A DNA stretch of 32,498 nucleotides from assembly GCF_014268615.1 (NCBI RefSeq), contig NZ_JABWQV010000036.1, positions 1 to 32,498 on the forward strand, written 5' to 3'. Under the pieces are notes generated by a model. That model had not been told where the DNA came from. It saw only the letters and a program-made list of their open reading frames with translations, and did not search any database. Below are positions 8,099-17,336 of the stretch, one piece after another. The DNA comes from Pseudomonas tehranensis (GTDB lineage Bacteria; Pseudomonadota; Gammaproteobacteria; Pseudomonadales; Pseudomonadaceae). How positions within the stretch are numbered: position 1 is the stretch's first letter; each line of letters begins with the position of its first letter. The translations under genes and the position numbers were made by a program.

Positions 8099-8213
8099 TG
8101 CAGGAGCTGGCGAAGGCTCGGGCCGCGTTCGGACGATCTTTTGATCTTTCGCGTGAGATTCAAACGTCAGCAGAAAGATCGCAGCCTCGCTTGGCTCGGC
8201 AGCTCCTACAGGG
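8099..8213. repeat. Long inverted intergenic repeat of fluorescens-group type
   Basis: The ends are inverted copies of a GTAGGAGCTGCCGAGC-like unit (left arm from CAGGAGCTGGCGAAGGCTCG, right arm ending CTCGGCAGCTCCTACAGGG). Between them are GATCTTTTGATCTTTC and its partner GAAAGATC. I recognise this as a common dispersed element of fluorescens-group genomes. It fills the gap between two convergent genes and could end both transcripts. Confidence 0.75.
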
Positions 8214-8220
8214 ATAGCTT

Positions 8221-11169
8221 TCATGCTTTGAGCCCCGCTTTGGCCAGCAGGCTGTCCGGGTCGACTTCATCGATCTGGCGCGGATCGAGAAACTGGTTGG
8301 CGTAGCTCAGGTAGATCTTTTCATCGATGAACAGCCCGAACAGCTCTGGATCGATGTGGGCGTCACGGCACATGGTGGCCATGATGCCCAGGGCTTCACT
8401 CAGTTTCTTGGCCTTCTTGTAAGGGCGATCGGCAGCCGTCAGCGCTTCGAATATGTCCGCAATCGCCATCATGCGCGCAGACAGGCTCATCTCCTCGCGT
8501 TTGAGTCGCTTGGGATATCCCGTGCCATCCATCCTCTCGTGATGCCCGCCGGCGATCTCCGCCACGTTGTCCAAATGGCTGGGGAAGGGTAACTGGCTGA
8601 GCATCAGGATTGTTTGCACCATGTGATGATTGATGACGTAACGCTCTTCTCGCGTCAGCGTGCCCCGTTTGATGCTGAGGTTGTACAGTTCGCCGCGGTT
8701 GTATTTCCAGGGCGGTACATCGAGCTGGAAACCCCATGGGTTGTCCGCCGGGATCAGCTCGGCTTCGAGCCGCTCCAGCAAGTGTTCGGGCTTGTCCGCC
8801 AGCAACCGTTCAGTCACTGGAAGCGTAGGCTTGGGGGTACGTGCCTGGCGGCGGTTCTCTTCCCAGGAAACCCCCAGGCGGTCATCCAGGGTCCGGGTCC
8901 AGGGGCGTTGGGCGATATCTTGCAAGCGTTGTAGGTCGGCGTCGGCCATGGCCTCTGAGCCGAGGTTGCAGCGGGCGACGAAGGCAAAGTCGTCATCGAG
9001 GCGGGCCAGTGTGGCGTCGCGTCGCTGGGCCAAGGATGACGGCTCGCCACCCGTTGCCAGGGCCTGCCAGTAATCGACCCAGGCGTCGCGCTTGAGCACC
9101 TCGAAGCGCGTGCGGATCTCGTGGATCCGGTCGTTCAGGGTTTCCAGTTTGGTGGCTTTGTCGACCACGTATTCGGGTGTGGTGACCTTGCCGCAATCGT
9201 GCAGCCAGGCGGCGATGTGCAGCGCTTCCCACTCATCCTCCGTGGGTTGGTAGGCCTGGAATGCCGACGCCTGGCTGGCAGCGGCGGCCTGGGCGAGCAT
9301 CAGCGTCAGGGCTGGAACCCGTTGGCAATGACCGCCGGTGTAAGGACTCTTGGCATCGATCGCCCCGGCCAGCAGTTGAATGAACGAATCGAGCAGTTGT
9401 TTTTGCCGGGCTTGCAGGCGCTGGCCTTCGATGCTCACGGTGGCGGCGCCGGACACGGCCTGCAGGAAAGCGATACGGTCCGGCTGCAGTTTTTCCAGGT
9501 CGGCTTCAGTACCGCTGTCGGTGATCAGCAGCACCAGAACCCCGACGGTTTCCTGGTGGCGATTGCGCAGGCGGATGCCGATCAGATGAACCCGAGGGGC
9601 GTCCAGTGCCAGCAAGACACTCTTGAGGTCGGCGGCCTGCTCGAAGCCCAGCGAGGTGACGAGGTTGTCCGCGGCGTCCAGTTGCTGCAGCCATGGCGGG
9701 CTGTCCGGTGCCTTGAGCGCATGGCCTTGCAACTCGAAGGCTGCAAGGTCCCGAGGCGTTCCATCGATGACCAGCCCGTAGGGCCTGACCCGATCGTCAT
9801 CGTTCTCGCGCAGGTAAATCAGGCCGGCCTGGGCCTGAGCGATTTTCACCGTCTCGAACAACACCCGCTCCAGCAATGGGGCAAAGCGGGTTTCAGCGCG
9901 CAGACTGGCGGTGATTTCGAAGAAGCTTGCCAGGGTCTCTTTCATTCGCGCCATCGAAACGCCCAACTGATCGACCTCCAGCACCGGGGAGCGACGAGAC
10001 ACCGGGTAGTTGAAATCGAAGCTGCGAATGGCGTCGGCCTCCTGCACCAGTGCGCGCAGGGGCTTGACCAGGATCCTGGAGGTCAACCAGCCCAGGGGCA
10101 GGCACAGGAGCAGGGTGGCCAGGGTAATCAGCGCGCCTTGCCAGCGCATGCGATAGGCATCGGCCAGCAACTCATCTTCAGGGACCAACAACGCCAGTTC
10201 CAGGCCCTGCGGTCCGCCTTCCTGCATGTGGCTGCGCGAAACGATCCATTGGCGTCCACCTGCCTCCAGGCGTGGGGTGTCGGTGTTGTCGTCGAGTGCG
10301 GCGGCGATCGCCGGGCTGAGGTCGCGTGCCTTGATCAGGCGTGCCGACTGGGTGTCGGTGATCAGCCGCTGACTGTCGGGGTAGGCGACTGTATTGCCCT
10401 GGGGGTCGAGCAGCACAATTTCGGTGCCGGCGGTCACCCTGTGCTTGGCCAGGGTCTGGGACAGAGACGCCAGGGTCAGGTCGGCAGCGATGACCGCCTG
10501 TGCGCCACTGCGCCGGGCGAGGGTGGTGCCCAGGTTTTGGGTGGAGAAGAAGACGTAGGGTTCGGTGGTGATTTGCTCGGCGCTTGCCAGCGCGCTGCGA
10601 AACCAGCCTCGATTGCGCGGATCGTAGGATTCGTCGGCAATGTCCTGGTGGCCAATGAGCGTCAGGTTCTGGTCGTAGAACAGCGACTGGGCACGAACCT
10701 GGCCGGGGGTAGCTGTCCGATCCACGGTCCAGACCTGGTAGGCTGCATTGGCCGGCGCGTTAAGCGCGGTCTTCAGGGTTTCGGTGCGCAAGGGGCGGAC
10801 CATCAGGAAGTCGCCATTGCTGTCGCCCAGGTACAGCGACGCCAGGTTCGGGTTGTCCCGCAGCGCCTGGCTGAAGGGCGCGAGCAGGGCCAGGCGCTGA
10901 GCTATCCTGGATTCATGTGTCGCCGGGTAATCGGCCAGCAGGCCCAACAGGTGGCGGATGGGTTCATAGGTGTCATACAAATCCAGGCGTACGTCCTGCT
11001 CGATGCGGTTGAACAGTTTTTCACTGCTGGACAGGATGATTTGCGTTGTCTGGTGATAGTTGAAAAGGCCTAGCACCGCACCGGTCAGCAGCATGAGCAG
11101 CGTAAACATCACGCTGATGTGCACGTGCAAGGGGAACCGGCGTTGTTGCGGACGCGGTGCGCTGGGCAT
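8221..11169 (-). CDS. Cache-HAMP-HD-GYP c-di-GMP phosphodiesterase
   Basis: A 982-residue membrane signalling protein. The order is a cytoplasmic N-terminus, a membrane segment (about 18-40), a large periplasmic double-Cache sensor (about 45-310), a second membrane segment (about 320-340), a HAMP domain, a GAF-like region (about 420-560), and an HD-GYP domain. Catalytic motifs are His657-Asp658 in AAWLHDCGK and HHERMDGTGYP from His876, so the phosphodiesterase centre looks intact. The two halves are about 220 residues apart instead of the usual 60 or so: an insertion of roughly 150 residues splits the domain. The ATG at 11169 is preferred because GGAG lies 8 bases upstream. It follows the BvgS-like kinase gene after 117 bases on the same strand. 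Confidence 0.88.
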   Translation of the reverse strand: MPSAPRPQQRRFPLHVHISVMFTLLMLLTGAVLGLFNYHQTTQIILSSSEKLFNRIEQDVRLDLYDTYEPIRHLLGLLADYPATHESRIAQRLALLAPFSQALRDNPNLASLYLGDSNGDFLMVRPLRTETLKTALNAPANAAYQVWTVDRTATPGQVRAQSLFYDQNLTLIGHQDIADESYDPRNRGWFRSALASAEQITTEPYVFFSTQNLGTTLARRSGAQAVIAADLTLASLSQTLAKHRVTAGTEIVLLDPQGNTVAYPDSQRLITDTQSARLIKARDLSPAIAAALDDNTDTPRLEAGGRQWIVSRSHMQEGGPQGLELALLVPEDELLADAYRMRWQGALITLATLLLCLPLGWLTSRILVKPLRALVQEADAIRSFDFNYPVSRRSPVLEVDQLGVSMARMKETLASFFEITASLRAETRFAPLLERVLFETVKIAQAQAGLIYLRENDDDRVRPYGLVIDGTPRDLAAFELQGHALKAPDSPPWLQQLDAADNLVTSLGFEQAADLKSVLLALDAPRVHLIGIRLRNRHQETVGVLVLLITDSGTEADLEKLQPDRIAFLQAVSGAATVSIEGQRLQARQKQLLDSFIQLLAGAIDAKSPYTGGHCQRVPALTLMLAQAAAASQASAFQAYQPTEDEWEALHIAAWLHDCGKVTTPEYVVDKATKLETLNDRIHEIRTRFEVLKRDAWVDYWQALATGGEPSSLAQRRDATLARLDDDFAFVARCNLGSEAMADADLQRLQDIAQRPWTRTLDDRLGVSWEENRRQARTPKPTLPVTERLLADKPEHLLERLEAELIPADNPWGFQLDVPPWKYNRGELYNLSIKRGTLTREERYVINHHMVQTILMLSQLPFPSHLDNVAEIAGGHHERMDGTGYPKRLKREEMSLSARMMAIADIFEALTAADRPYKKAKKLSEALGIMATMCRDAHIDPELFGLFIDEKIYLSYANQFLDPRQIDEVDPDSLLAKAGLKA

Positions 11170-11191
11170 TGCAGTCACTCCAAGTATTGGT

Positions 11192-11245
11192 GGGCGTTCC
11201 CAACTCATTCCCTGCCGCGCCGGGGGATGCCAATTGAGAACGCCC
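11192..11245 (-). other. Leader inverted repeat before the HD-GYP gene
   Basis: GGGCGTTCCCAA (11192-11203) and TTGAGAACGCCC (11234-11245) form a 12-bp stem with one mismatch and a 30-base loop, ending about 20 bases before the HD-GYP start codon. There is no T-run, so it does not look like a terminator. It may be an RNA structure or an operator. Confidence 0.3.
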
Positions 11246-11286
11246 CTGGTGCGCACTGCTGAGCGATCAGCATAGTAAACGCTGGA

Positions 11287-14200
11287 TTATTTTGCCTTGG
11301 CGATCTCTGTTTCCAGGGCGCGCTCCAGTTCGGTCATGGCCTGGTCGAGCGCCTCGGTACATTCGCCAATGGGGTGCGCACCTTGTGCCTGGCGGCAGGC
11401 GTGTTCCAGCGCCTCACATCTTTGTATCAACGAGGTCGCCTGCACTATTCGGGCGACGCCTTTTATTTTGTGTGCGGCCTCGGTCAGTGCCTGTCGGTCC
11501 CCACTGCGGGCAATATCGAGCAACTCCCGGCGGTCCGAGCGATTGCTGCTGAGCAGCTCTTCCAACAGGCGCCGGATGGATAAGGGGTTGCCACCGGTCA
11601 AGGCCTGCAGGCTTTGCACATTGAAAGCCTTGGGCTGGCTGGTGGATCTGACCGTTTTCATCCATTGGCTCAGGGCGCTCAGGCTGATCGGTTTGAACAG
11701 GCAGTCGTCCATTCCGGCGTCCTGGCAGCGTTGTTTCTCCTCCGGTTGTGCGTTGGCGGTAAACCCCAGGATGGTGCAGCGCGGCAGTTCGCGTTCGCAC
11801 TCATGGCGACGAATCGAACTGGCCAGTTCGTAGCCACTCATGATGGGCATGTTGCAATCGGCGATGACCAGGTCGAAATCCCCTTCATGCCAGGCTTTGA
11901 GCCCTTGTGCGCCATCATGGGCGACCTGATGGTGATGACCCAGGTACTCCAGTTGTTGCGACATCAACAAGCGATTGGCCGGATGGTCATCCACGATCAG
12001 AACGCTCAAGGCCGCCGTGGCCGTTTCAACGACGGGCTCCGGGGGTACGCAAACAGTGGAGGTCGGCAGGGTAGTCAGTTGCAGTGAAATCTGGACCCGG
12101 GTACCGATGCCCGGCTCGCTGCTCATGTGCAGGCTGCCGCCCATCATCTGGCACAGGTTGCGACTGATCACCAGGCCAAGTCCTGCGCCCGTTCGCGCCA
12201 TCCGGCCGGTATTGTCGACCTGGGAAAACGGCTCGAACAGACGTTGCAGGTCTGCCGCACTGATGCCGATGCCGCTGTCGCTGACCTCCAGTTGCATGTG
12301 CAGGGTGCCATCCGGGGCGACCGGGGACAGTTGGACCTTGATTTGAACCTGACCCTGTTCGGTAAATTTGAGGGCATTGCTGATCAGGTTCGAGAGCACC
12401 TGTTTGAATCGCAAGGGGTCTATCAGGACGTCCGGGTTGCCTTCGGCCGGGTCGAACAGCAGCGACAATGCCAGGTTCTTCTGTCGGGCAACGCCTTCGA
12501 AAACCCGTATGACCGATTGCAGCAAGGCCCTGAGATTGACCCGCTCGGGCGCCAGGCTCAGGTGACCTGATTCGATCCGTGCAATGTCCAGGATATCGCC
12601 GATCAGCTCGAGCATGCCGGAAGCCGATTCGTACGCCACTTCTATTGTCGAGCGGTCCAGATGGCCCTTGTCGGCATGTTTTAAAGCCAGCTCCAGCATG
12701 CCGATCACCGCGTTCATGGGGGTGCGGATCTCATGGCTCATGGTCGCCAGGAACGTGCTTTTGGCGCGGTTCGCATCATCGGCCCGCTCTTTGGCGGCGC
12801 GCAGTTCATCGAACAGTTGGCGTCGTTCGCTGATGTCGATCCAGCCGCCGATGATGCCCTGTACTTCTGCGTTGGAATTTCGGTAGGGGAGAATCCAGTG
12901 ATAGATGGTCAGTTTGTCAGCCCCGATATGCAACGGGCGATCCATCACCAGCGGAGTGCCTTCGGCCATGACCCGCTGATAGTCCGCCTGGTACTCCTGC
13001 GCTTCGAAAGCATTGCTCATGGGCCCAGGCATGACGTTCTTGCCGATAACCTCTTCGCGTTTCACGTTGAACGTCTGCAAGTAACTGTCATTGCAACTTT
13101 GCAGGAAACCGTTGCGATCTCTGACGTAGATCGGGTGAGGGGTGCCGTTGAGTAGCGAGTGCATGAACTCAAGCTGGTCATTGAGGGCCAGCTCCGCCCG
13201 TTGACGTTGCCTGATCTGGCGCTGCATGTAGGCATTCCATGCCAGTGACAGCAGCAGCAACAGGCCGACGCCGGCGACGATCTGGAAAAACAGGCGGTTA
13301 TAGGTGCGCCACGCATGTTCCGATGCTGACACGTAACCTCGCCAACGATTATTGATCACGCCCAGTTCGTCTGGGTCGATGCTGGTGAGGGCTTTGTCGA
13401 GAATGGAGTTCAGCTCCACGGCGTCTTTGGCAGTGGCCAACGAGAACATGGCCTGGCGAGTTCCTACGGTACTGCTGATTTGCAAGGTGTCTCGCAACGA
13501 GTGCGACGAGATCAAGTAGTTGGCCATGACCAGAGAGTTCACGCTGCCGTCGATCTGGCCCTTGGCGAGCATTTCCACGGCATGGAGAGGGTCGTCGGTT
13601 TCGATGATCTTGATGTCTGGGTACTGGCTGTGCAGCCATTCAATGACCGGATTGCCTTGAGTGATGGCCAGGCTTCGGTCCCCGAACTGGTCGAGGGTTG
13701 CCGGGGTGTCGGCTTGCTTGCGGGTCAGCAGGACGAATGAGCTGTCGACGTAGGGGCGGCTGAACTTCAATTGTTGTTGCCGCTCGCTGCTCGGTAATAG
13801 CGCTGCAATCATGTCGGCCTGACCGTTCAGGACCGCGGCAATCATTTCGCTGTCATTCTGAGTGCGCTGGATCTCCAGGCGGATGCCGGTGCGCAACCGG
13901 ATCAGCTCCAGCAGGTCGGCACTGATGCCACGAAAATCACCATCGGCGTCGAAAAAAGTGAAGGGCGACGCGGTTTCGTTTACCGCGACTCGCACCACCG
14001 GGTGCCGTGCCAGCCAGCGTTGCTCCCGGGCAGTCAGTTGTATCTTGTGTTCCGTGAGATACAAGTCGCTGCCAGCGCTCCAGCGCTTGGAAATGGCCGC
14101 TTGCTCGGTGATGGAAATCTGGTTCAGCGTGGCATTGATGGCCTCCAGCAGCCGGGTATCGAGACTTCGAACCGCGAAACCGAATCCATAGGACTCATGC

Positions 14201-14907
14201 TTGCCGAAGCTGGCCATGCGGATGTTGCTCAGGTAACCCTTGCTGATCATGTAGTGGGTGGAAATGGTATCGCCGAGAAAGACATCCGCCTGGCCAAAAG
14301 CGACGGCGTTTATGGCGTTCTGGTAGGAGGGGTAGGTGCTGATGATTGCCTTGGGGTAAAGCTTTTCGATTTCCCGCAGCGGCAGGTAGTGATAAACCAT
14401 GCTCAGCCGCAATCCCTGGAGATCTTCGGTCAGGGAACGGCTTTCATTCGTCCGGGTGACGAGAACGGGCTGGTCCACTGCATAAGGGGTCGATAGCACA
14501 ATGCCGGGGGTGCGAGCTTCGAAACCATTGGCGGTACCCAGCATGTCGATTTTTCCATTCTTGAGGGCAGCAATGGCCTCGTCCCGGGTCGCGAAACGCA
14601 AAACCCGCATTGGCAGACCGATCGCCCTGGCGATGACGCCGGCGTAGTCGGCGGTCATGCCCTCGTAGTCTTGCCCGCTGGTGGACAGATCGAAGGGCGG
14701 ATAATCAGGGGCAGAGGTTCCCAGTACCAATTCCTGCCGGTCCTGTAACAGGCTACGGTAACCGTCATCCAGCAGCACCTCGACATGAGCCGCCGTCGAA
14801 CGACCCAAAAGCGTGTAGTGCTCGGGCATGCCCGGCGTCGCCATGAGGCCGTGCGCATATAACCCCGCGCTTAATAGCAGGAGGTATCTACTTATGCATT
14901 TGAGCAT
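11287..14907 (-). CDS. BvgS/EvgS-type unorthodox hybrid histidine kinase
   Basis: A protein of about 1206 residues with the full BvgS layout: signal sequence (MLKCISRYLLLLSAGLYAHG), two tandem periplasmic solute-binding (SBP_bac_3, Venus-flytrap) domains (about 40-285 and 300-525), one membrane segment (about 542-562), a PAS domain (about 585-695), a DHp domain with His725 in TMSHEIRTPMNAVIG, an ATPase domain, a receiver with Asp1017 in LVIADCNMPIMSGYE, and an Hpt domain with His1146 in EAAHKIKG. All three phosphorelay residues are present. The ATG at 14907 has GAGAAAAG upstream; a GTG at 14922 that overlaps the regulator's stop codon (GTGA) is the alternative. The partner regulator is immediately upstream and an HD-GYP enzyme immediately downstream. 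The ligand is unknown. Confidence 0.9.
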   Translation of the reverse strand: MLKCISRYLLLLSAGLYAHGLMATPGMPEHYTLLGRSTAAHVEVLLDDGYRSLLQDRQELVLGTSAPDYPPFDLSTSGQDYEGMTADYAGVIARAIGLPMRVLRFATRDEAIAALKNGKIDMLGTANGFEARTPGIVLSTPYAVDQPVLVTRTNESRSLTEDLQGLRLSMVYHYLPLREIEKLYPKAIISTYPSYQNAINAVAFGQADVFLGDTISTHYMISKGYLSNIRMASFGKHESYGFGFAVRSLDTRLLEAINATLNQISITEQAAISKRWSAGSDLYLTEHKIQLTAREQRWLARHPVVRVAVNETASPFTFFDADGDFRGISADLLELIRLRTGIRLEIQRTQNDSEMIAAVLNGQADMIAALLPSSERQQQLKFSRPYVDSSFVLLTRKQADTPATLDQFGDRSLAITQGNPVIEWLHSQYPDIKIIETDDPLHAVEMLAKGQIDGSVNSLVMANYLISSHSLRDTLQISSTVGTRQAMFSLATAKDAVELNSILDKALTSIDPDELGVINNRWRGYVSASEHAWRTYNRLFFQIVAGVGLLLLLSLAWNAYMQRQIRQRQRAELALNDQLEFMHSLLNGTPHPIYVRDRNGFLQSCNDSYLQTFNVKREEVIGKNVMPGPMSNAFEAQEYQADYQRVMAEGTPLVMDRPLHIGADKLTIYHWILPYRNSNAEVQGIIGGWIDISERRQLFDELRAAKERADDANRAKSTFLATMSHEIRTPMNAVIGMLELALKHADKGHLDRSTIEVAYESASGMLELIGDILDIARIESGHLSLAPERVNLRALLQSVIRVFEGVARQKNLALSLLFDPAEGNPDVLIDPLRFKQVLSNLISNALKFTEQGQVQIKVQLSPVAPDGTLHMQLEVSDSGIGISAADLQRLFEPFSQVDNTGRMARTGAGLGLVISRNLCQMMGGSLHMSSEPGIGTRVQISLQLTTLPTSTVCVPPEPVVETATAALSVLIVDDHPANRLLMSQQLEYLGHHHQVAHDGAQGLKAWHEGDFDLVIADCNMPIMSGYELASSIRRHECERELPRCTILGFTANAQPEEKQRCQDAGMDDCLFKPISLSALSQWMKTVRSTSQPKAFNVQSLQALTGGNPLSIRRLLEELLSSNRSDRRELLDIARSGDRQALTEAAHKIKGVARIVQATSLIQRCEALEHACRQAQGAHPIGECTEALDQAMTELERALETEIAKAK

Positions 14908-14918
14908 CCGGTCTTTTC

Positions 14919-15545
14919 TCACACCAGCGCGTTGCGCTTCGCCATTTCAATCAGTTCTACCAGGGACTTGACCTTGAGTTTTTGCATCAATCTTTTTTTG
15001 TAAGTGCTGACGGTCTTATTACTGAGAAACATACCTTTGGCTATTTCCTTATTGGTACGGCCCTGAGCAAAAAGTTGCAGCACCATCAACTCTCGGTCAT
15101 TGACGCTCTTGAAAAGATCCAGCTCTATGCTGCGAGGATCGTCCTGGCGGACCGGGTTCAGTGCCTGGCTGGGGAAATAGTTATAACCGGACAACACGGC
15201 CTTGATTGCGCTGACCAGCTCGCTGAGGTCTTCCTGTTTACAAACGTATCCAGAGGCACCGGATTGCATGCACCGGATACCGAAAAGCGTTGGGGATTGA
15301 GCGGTGAGCACCAATGTTTTAAGGGGTGTGGTCATGGCGTTGAACCGTGAGAGAATTTCCAGCCCGTCAAGCCTGGGGATGCTGATGTCCAGAATGACCA
15401 GGTCCGGCATGCATTCGCGCACCATTTGCATCGCATCCACACCGTTGTCAGTTTCCCCTACGACCTTATAGCCCTCATGCTCCAGGAGCATGCGAACGGC
15501 GAGGCGGATGACCGGGTGGTCGTCGACAATGAAAACGGAGTTCAT
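14919..15545 (-). CDS. BvgA/EvgA-type LuxR-family response regulator
   Basis: A 208-residue regulator: an N-terminal receiver with Asp53 in DLVILDISIPRLDG and Lys in YVCKQEDL, and a C-terminal LuxR-type helix-turn-helix (GRTNKEIAKGMFLSNKTVSTYKKRL). The dimerising LuxR helix and spacing are those of BvgA, EvgA and RocA1. It abuts the hybrid kinase, which supplies a complete His-Asp-His relay, so it is the expected terminal acceptor. The upstream 378-bp spacer is AT-rich and contains TTTCCTA, identical to the heptad bound by Bordetella BvgA, which hints at autoregulation. Confidence 0.9.
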   Translation of the reverse strand: MNSVFIVDDHPVIRLAVRMLLEHEGYKVVGETDNGVDAMQMVRECMPDLVILDISIPRLDGLEILSRFNAMTTPLKTLVLTAQSPTLFGIRCMQSGASGYVCKQEDLSELVSAIKAVLSGYNYFPSQALNPVRQDDPRSIELDLFKSVNDRELMVLQLFAQGRTNKEIAKGMFLSNKTVSTYKKRLMQKLKVKSLVELIEMAKRNALV

Positions 15546-15923
15546 GAATAAAGTCCCTACGAGCTTAATAAAGCGCGCACCTTAGCCCAGTTAATGCCGG
15601 GGTCGTATGAGGAGACAGGCATACATATTCAATTTCAGAAGTTTCCTACAAAAAAAGAGGCGGGGTACTACGGTGTGATTGGGTTTTTAGTAGGTGAATG
15701 AACTAGGAAGGGGAATTATTGCCCGTTTGGGAGGGGAGATTTCTTTCGGTATGTTGTTTATATAAACAAATAGAGCAAGGGTTTTATTCAGTATTAATGG
15801 CAGGTCATCCGACTTTTCAGAAGCGAGTGCGACGCTCCATTGCCGTTTACCCCGCCCCGTGGGGCGGGCCTGTCAAACCTCAACTGCTGCGCCTTCACAT
15901 CCAGGCTCGCCACCGACGCCCTC
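15546..15923 (-). promoter_or_regulatory. AT-rich control region upstream of the BvgA-like regulator
   Basis: This 378-bp gap has no gene. It holds TTTCCTA at 15642-15648, an inverted near-copy TAGGAAG at 15704-15710, and runs of A and T that contrast with the GC-rich surroundings. On the minus strand TTGAAT at about 15631-15626 could be a -35 box, but its -10 partner is poor. A perfect GC hairpin at 15851-15868 follows dgt. Confidence 0.4.
15851..15868. terminator. GC-rich hairpin downstream of dgt
   Basis: CCCGCCCC and GGGGCGGG form an 8-bp perfect stem with a two-base spacer about 55 bases after the dgt stop codon. There is no T-run on either strand, so a terminator role is only possible. 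Confidence 0.35.
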
Positions 15924-17252
15924 TCATTGGCGAGTACGGCCCGTCATCTCCTGAGCCATTTCGCTGGCGTAGCTGTCAGTCATCCCGGCGATAAAATCGA
16001 TCATCCGCAAGAATGCACCATGTAACGAACCGTTCGGATCGGGCGCGTTGTTACCCAGCAGATCGAGAATTCGCCGATTCTTGAACGAAGGCGTGCGACC
16101 GCCATGTTGCTCTAGGGCGGCGCCGCAAAACCCGTTGAGCAGGATTTCCAGCGTGGTGTAGGCGCCGATCTCATGCAGGGTCTTGCGCTTGTCCTGGAAG
16201 ATTTTCTTGCGCGCCATGTCCTTGGCATTCAATACGCAACGTTTGGCTGGGCCATGCATGTGTTCCACCAGGTCCCCTGGCAGCGTACCGGCCAGCAACG
16301 CTTGCTGCTGCTCGACGAAAGCCCTGGCGGCGGCGTTGGTCAGATGTTCGATGGCCTTGCCTCGCAGGATCGCCAGTTTGCGCCTTCGCGAGTCCAGTGG
16401 TCCAAGTTGACGGTAAGTGTCCGGGAGATCGTCGCCCACCAGGTCCAGAAGTAGCGACTCCACTTGCGGGTATTCCAGCAGCTCCATTTCCACGCCGTCT
16501 TCCAGGTCGATCAGCGCGTAGCAGATGTCATCGGCGGCTTCCATCAGGTAAACCAGAGGATGCCGTGCCCAGCGCTGGTCTTCGAGCTGAGGCAGGCCGA
16601 GCTTGTGGGCGATCTGTTCCAGCAACGGCAGTTCGCTCTGATAGCAACCGAACTTGTGCTTTTTGTAGCCCAAGGAGTCCGCGTGACGGGCGGTCCAGGG
16701 GTATTTGAGGTAAGTGCCGAGGGTGGCATAGGTCAACCGCGTACCACCGTCGAACTGGTGATATTCAAGCTGGGTGAGCACCCGGAACCCCTGGGCGTTG
16801 CCTTCGAAATTGAGAAAGTCGTTGCGCTCGGCCTCGGTCATGGCGTCGAGCCAACCGCGGCCGGCGGCCTGCTGGAACCAATAGCGGATGGCGTCTTCAC
16901 CGGAATGACCGAATGGCGGGTTGCCGATGTCATGGGCCAGGCAGGCCGATTGCACCACCATGCCCAGGTCACTTGGCTCGCACCAGTCAGGCAGGGCGCT
17001 GCGGATGGTTTCCCCCACGCGCATGCCCAGCGATCGCCCCACGCAACTGACTTCCAGCGAATGGGTCAGGCGTGTGTGGATGTGGTCGTTGCTGGAGACC
17101 GGATGCACCTGGGTCTTGCGTCCGAGGCGCCGGAACGCGCCGGAAAAAATGATGCGGTCATGGTCTTTGTGGAACGGGCTGCGGCCCAACTCTTCCGGGC
17201 TGTGCAGCGTTTTTCCGAGGCGCTCGCGAGTCAGCAGGGTGTGCCAATCCAA
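15924..17252 (-). CDS. dgt: Deoxyguanosinetriphosphate triphosphohydrolase-like protein
   Basis: An HD-superfamily dNTP triphosphohydrolase (dNTP to deoxynucleoside plus triphosphate), which trims dNTP pools. The 442-residue product has the length of the shorter Dgt-like group rather than E. coli Dgt. Metal-binding residues are in [10 protein letters not shown] and [18 protein letters not shown], preceded by [16 protein letters not shown]. The start is TTG at 17252: it follows a GGAG, and [13 protein letters not shown] is the usual N-terminus of this group; the frame is open 21 codons further upstream without family similarity. It lies 84 bases behind the yqjDEK-like genes on the same strand with no clear terminator between, so read-through is plausible. 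Confidence 0.9.
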   Translation of the reverse strand: MDWHTLLTRERLGKTLHSPEELGRSPFHKDHDRIIFSGAFRRLGRKTQVHPVSSNDHIHTRLTHSLEVSCVGRSLGMRVGETIRSALPDWCEPSDLGMVVQSACLAHDIGNPPFGHSGEDAIRYWFQQAAGRGWLDAMTEAERNDFLNFEGNAQGFRVLTQLEYHQFDGGTRLTYATLGTYLKYPWTARHADSLGYKKHKFGCYQSELPLLEQIAHKLGLPQLEDQRWARHPLVYLMEAADDICYALIDLEDGVEMELLEYPQVESLLLDLVGDDLPDTYRQLGPLDSRRRKLAILRGKAIEHLTNAAARAFVEQQQALLAGTLPGDLVEHMHGPAKRCVLNAKDMARKKIFQDKRKTLHEIGAYTTLEILLNGFCGAALEQHGGRTPSFKNRRILDLLGNNAPDPNGSLHGAFLRMIDFIAGMTDSYASEMAQEMTGRTRQ

Positions 17253-17336
17253 GGCTGGTTGCTCCGTTTGATAAGGTCGATGTCCTAGCTTCGCGGTTCG
17301 CGGGGCACCTCGCAAGGCCTATAGGCTATCGCTACG

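Noticed and set aside
9121..11073. 650-codon open frame on the plus strand
   Set aside because: It is fully antisense to the HD-GYP gene, has no domain motif and is rich in Gln/Gly/Arg as expected of a shadow frame in GC-rich DNA.
16464..17288. 274-codon open frame on the plus strand
   Set aside because: Antisense to dgt, whose HD motifs and family length are clear; no ribosome site or motif of its own.
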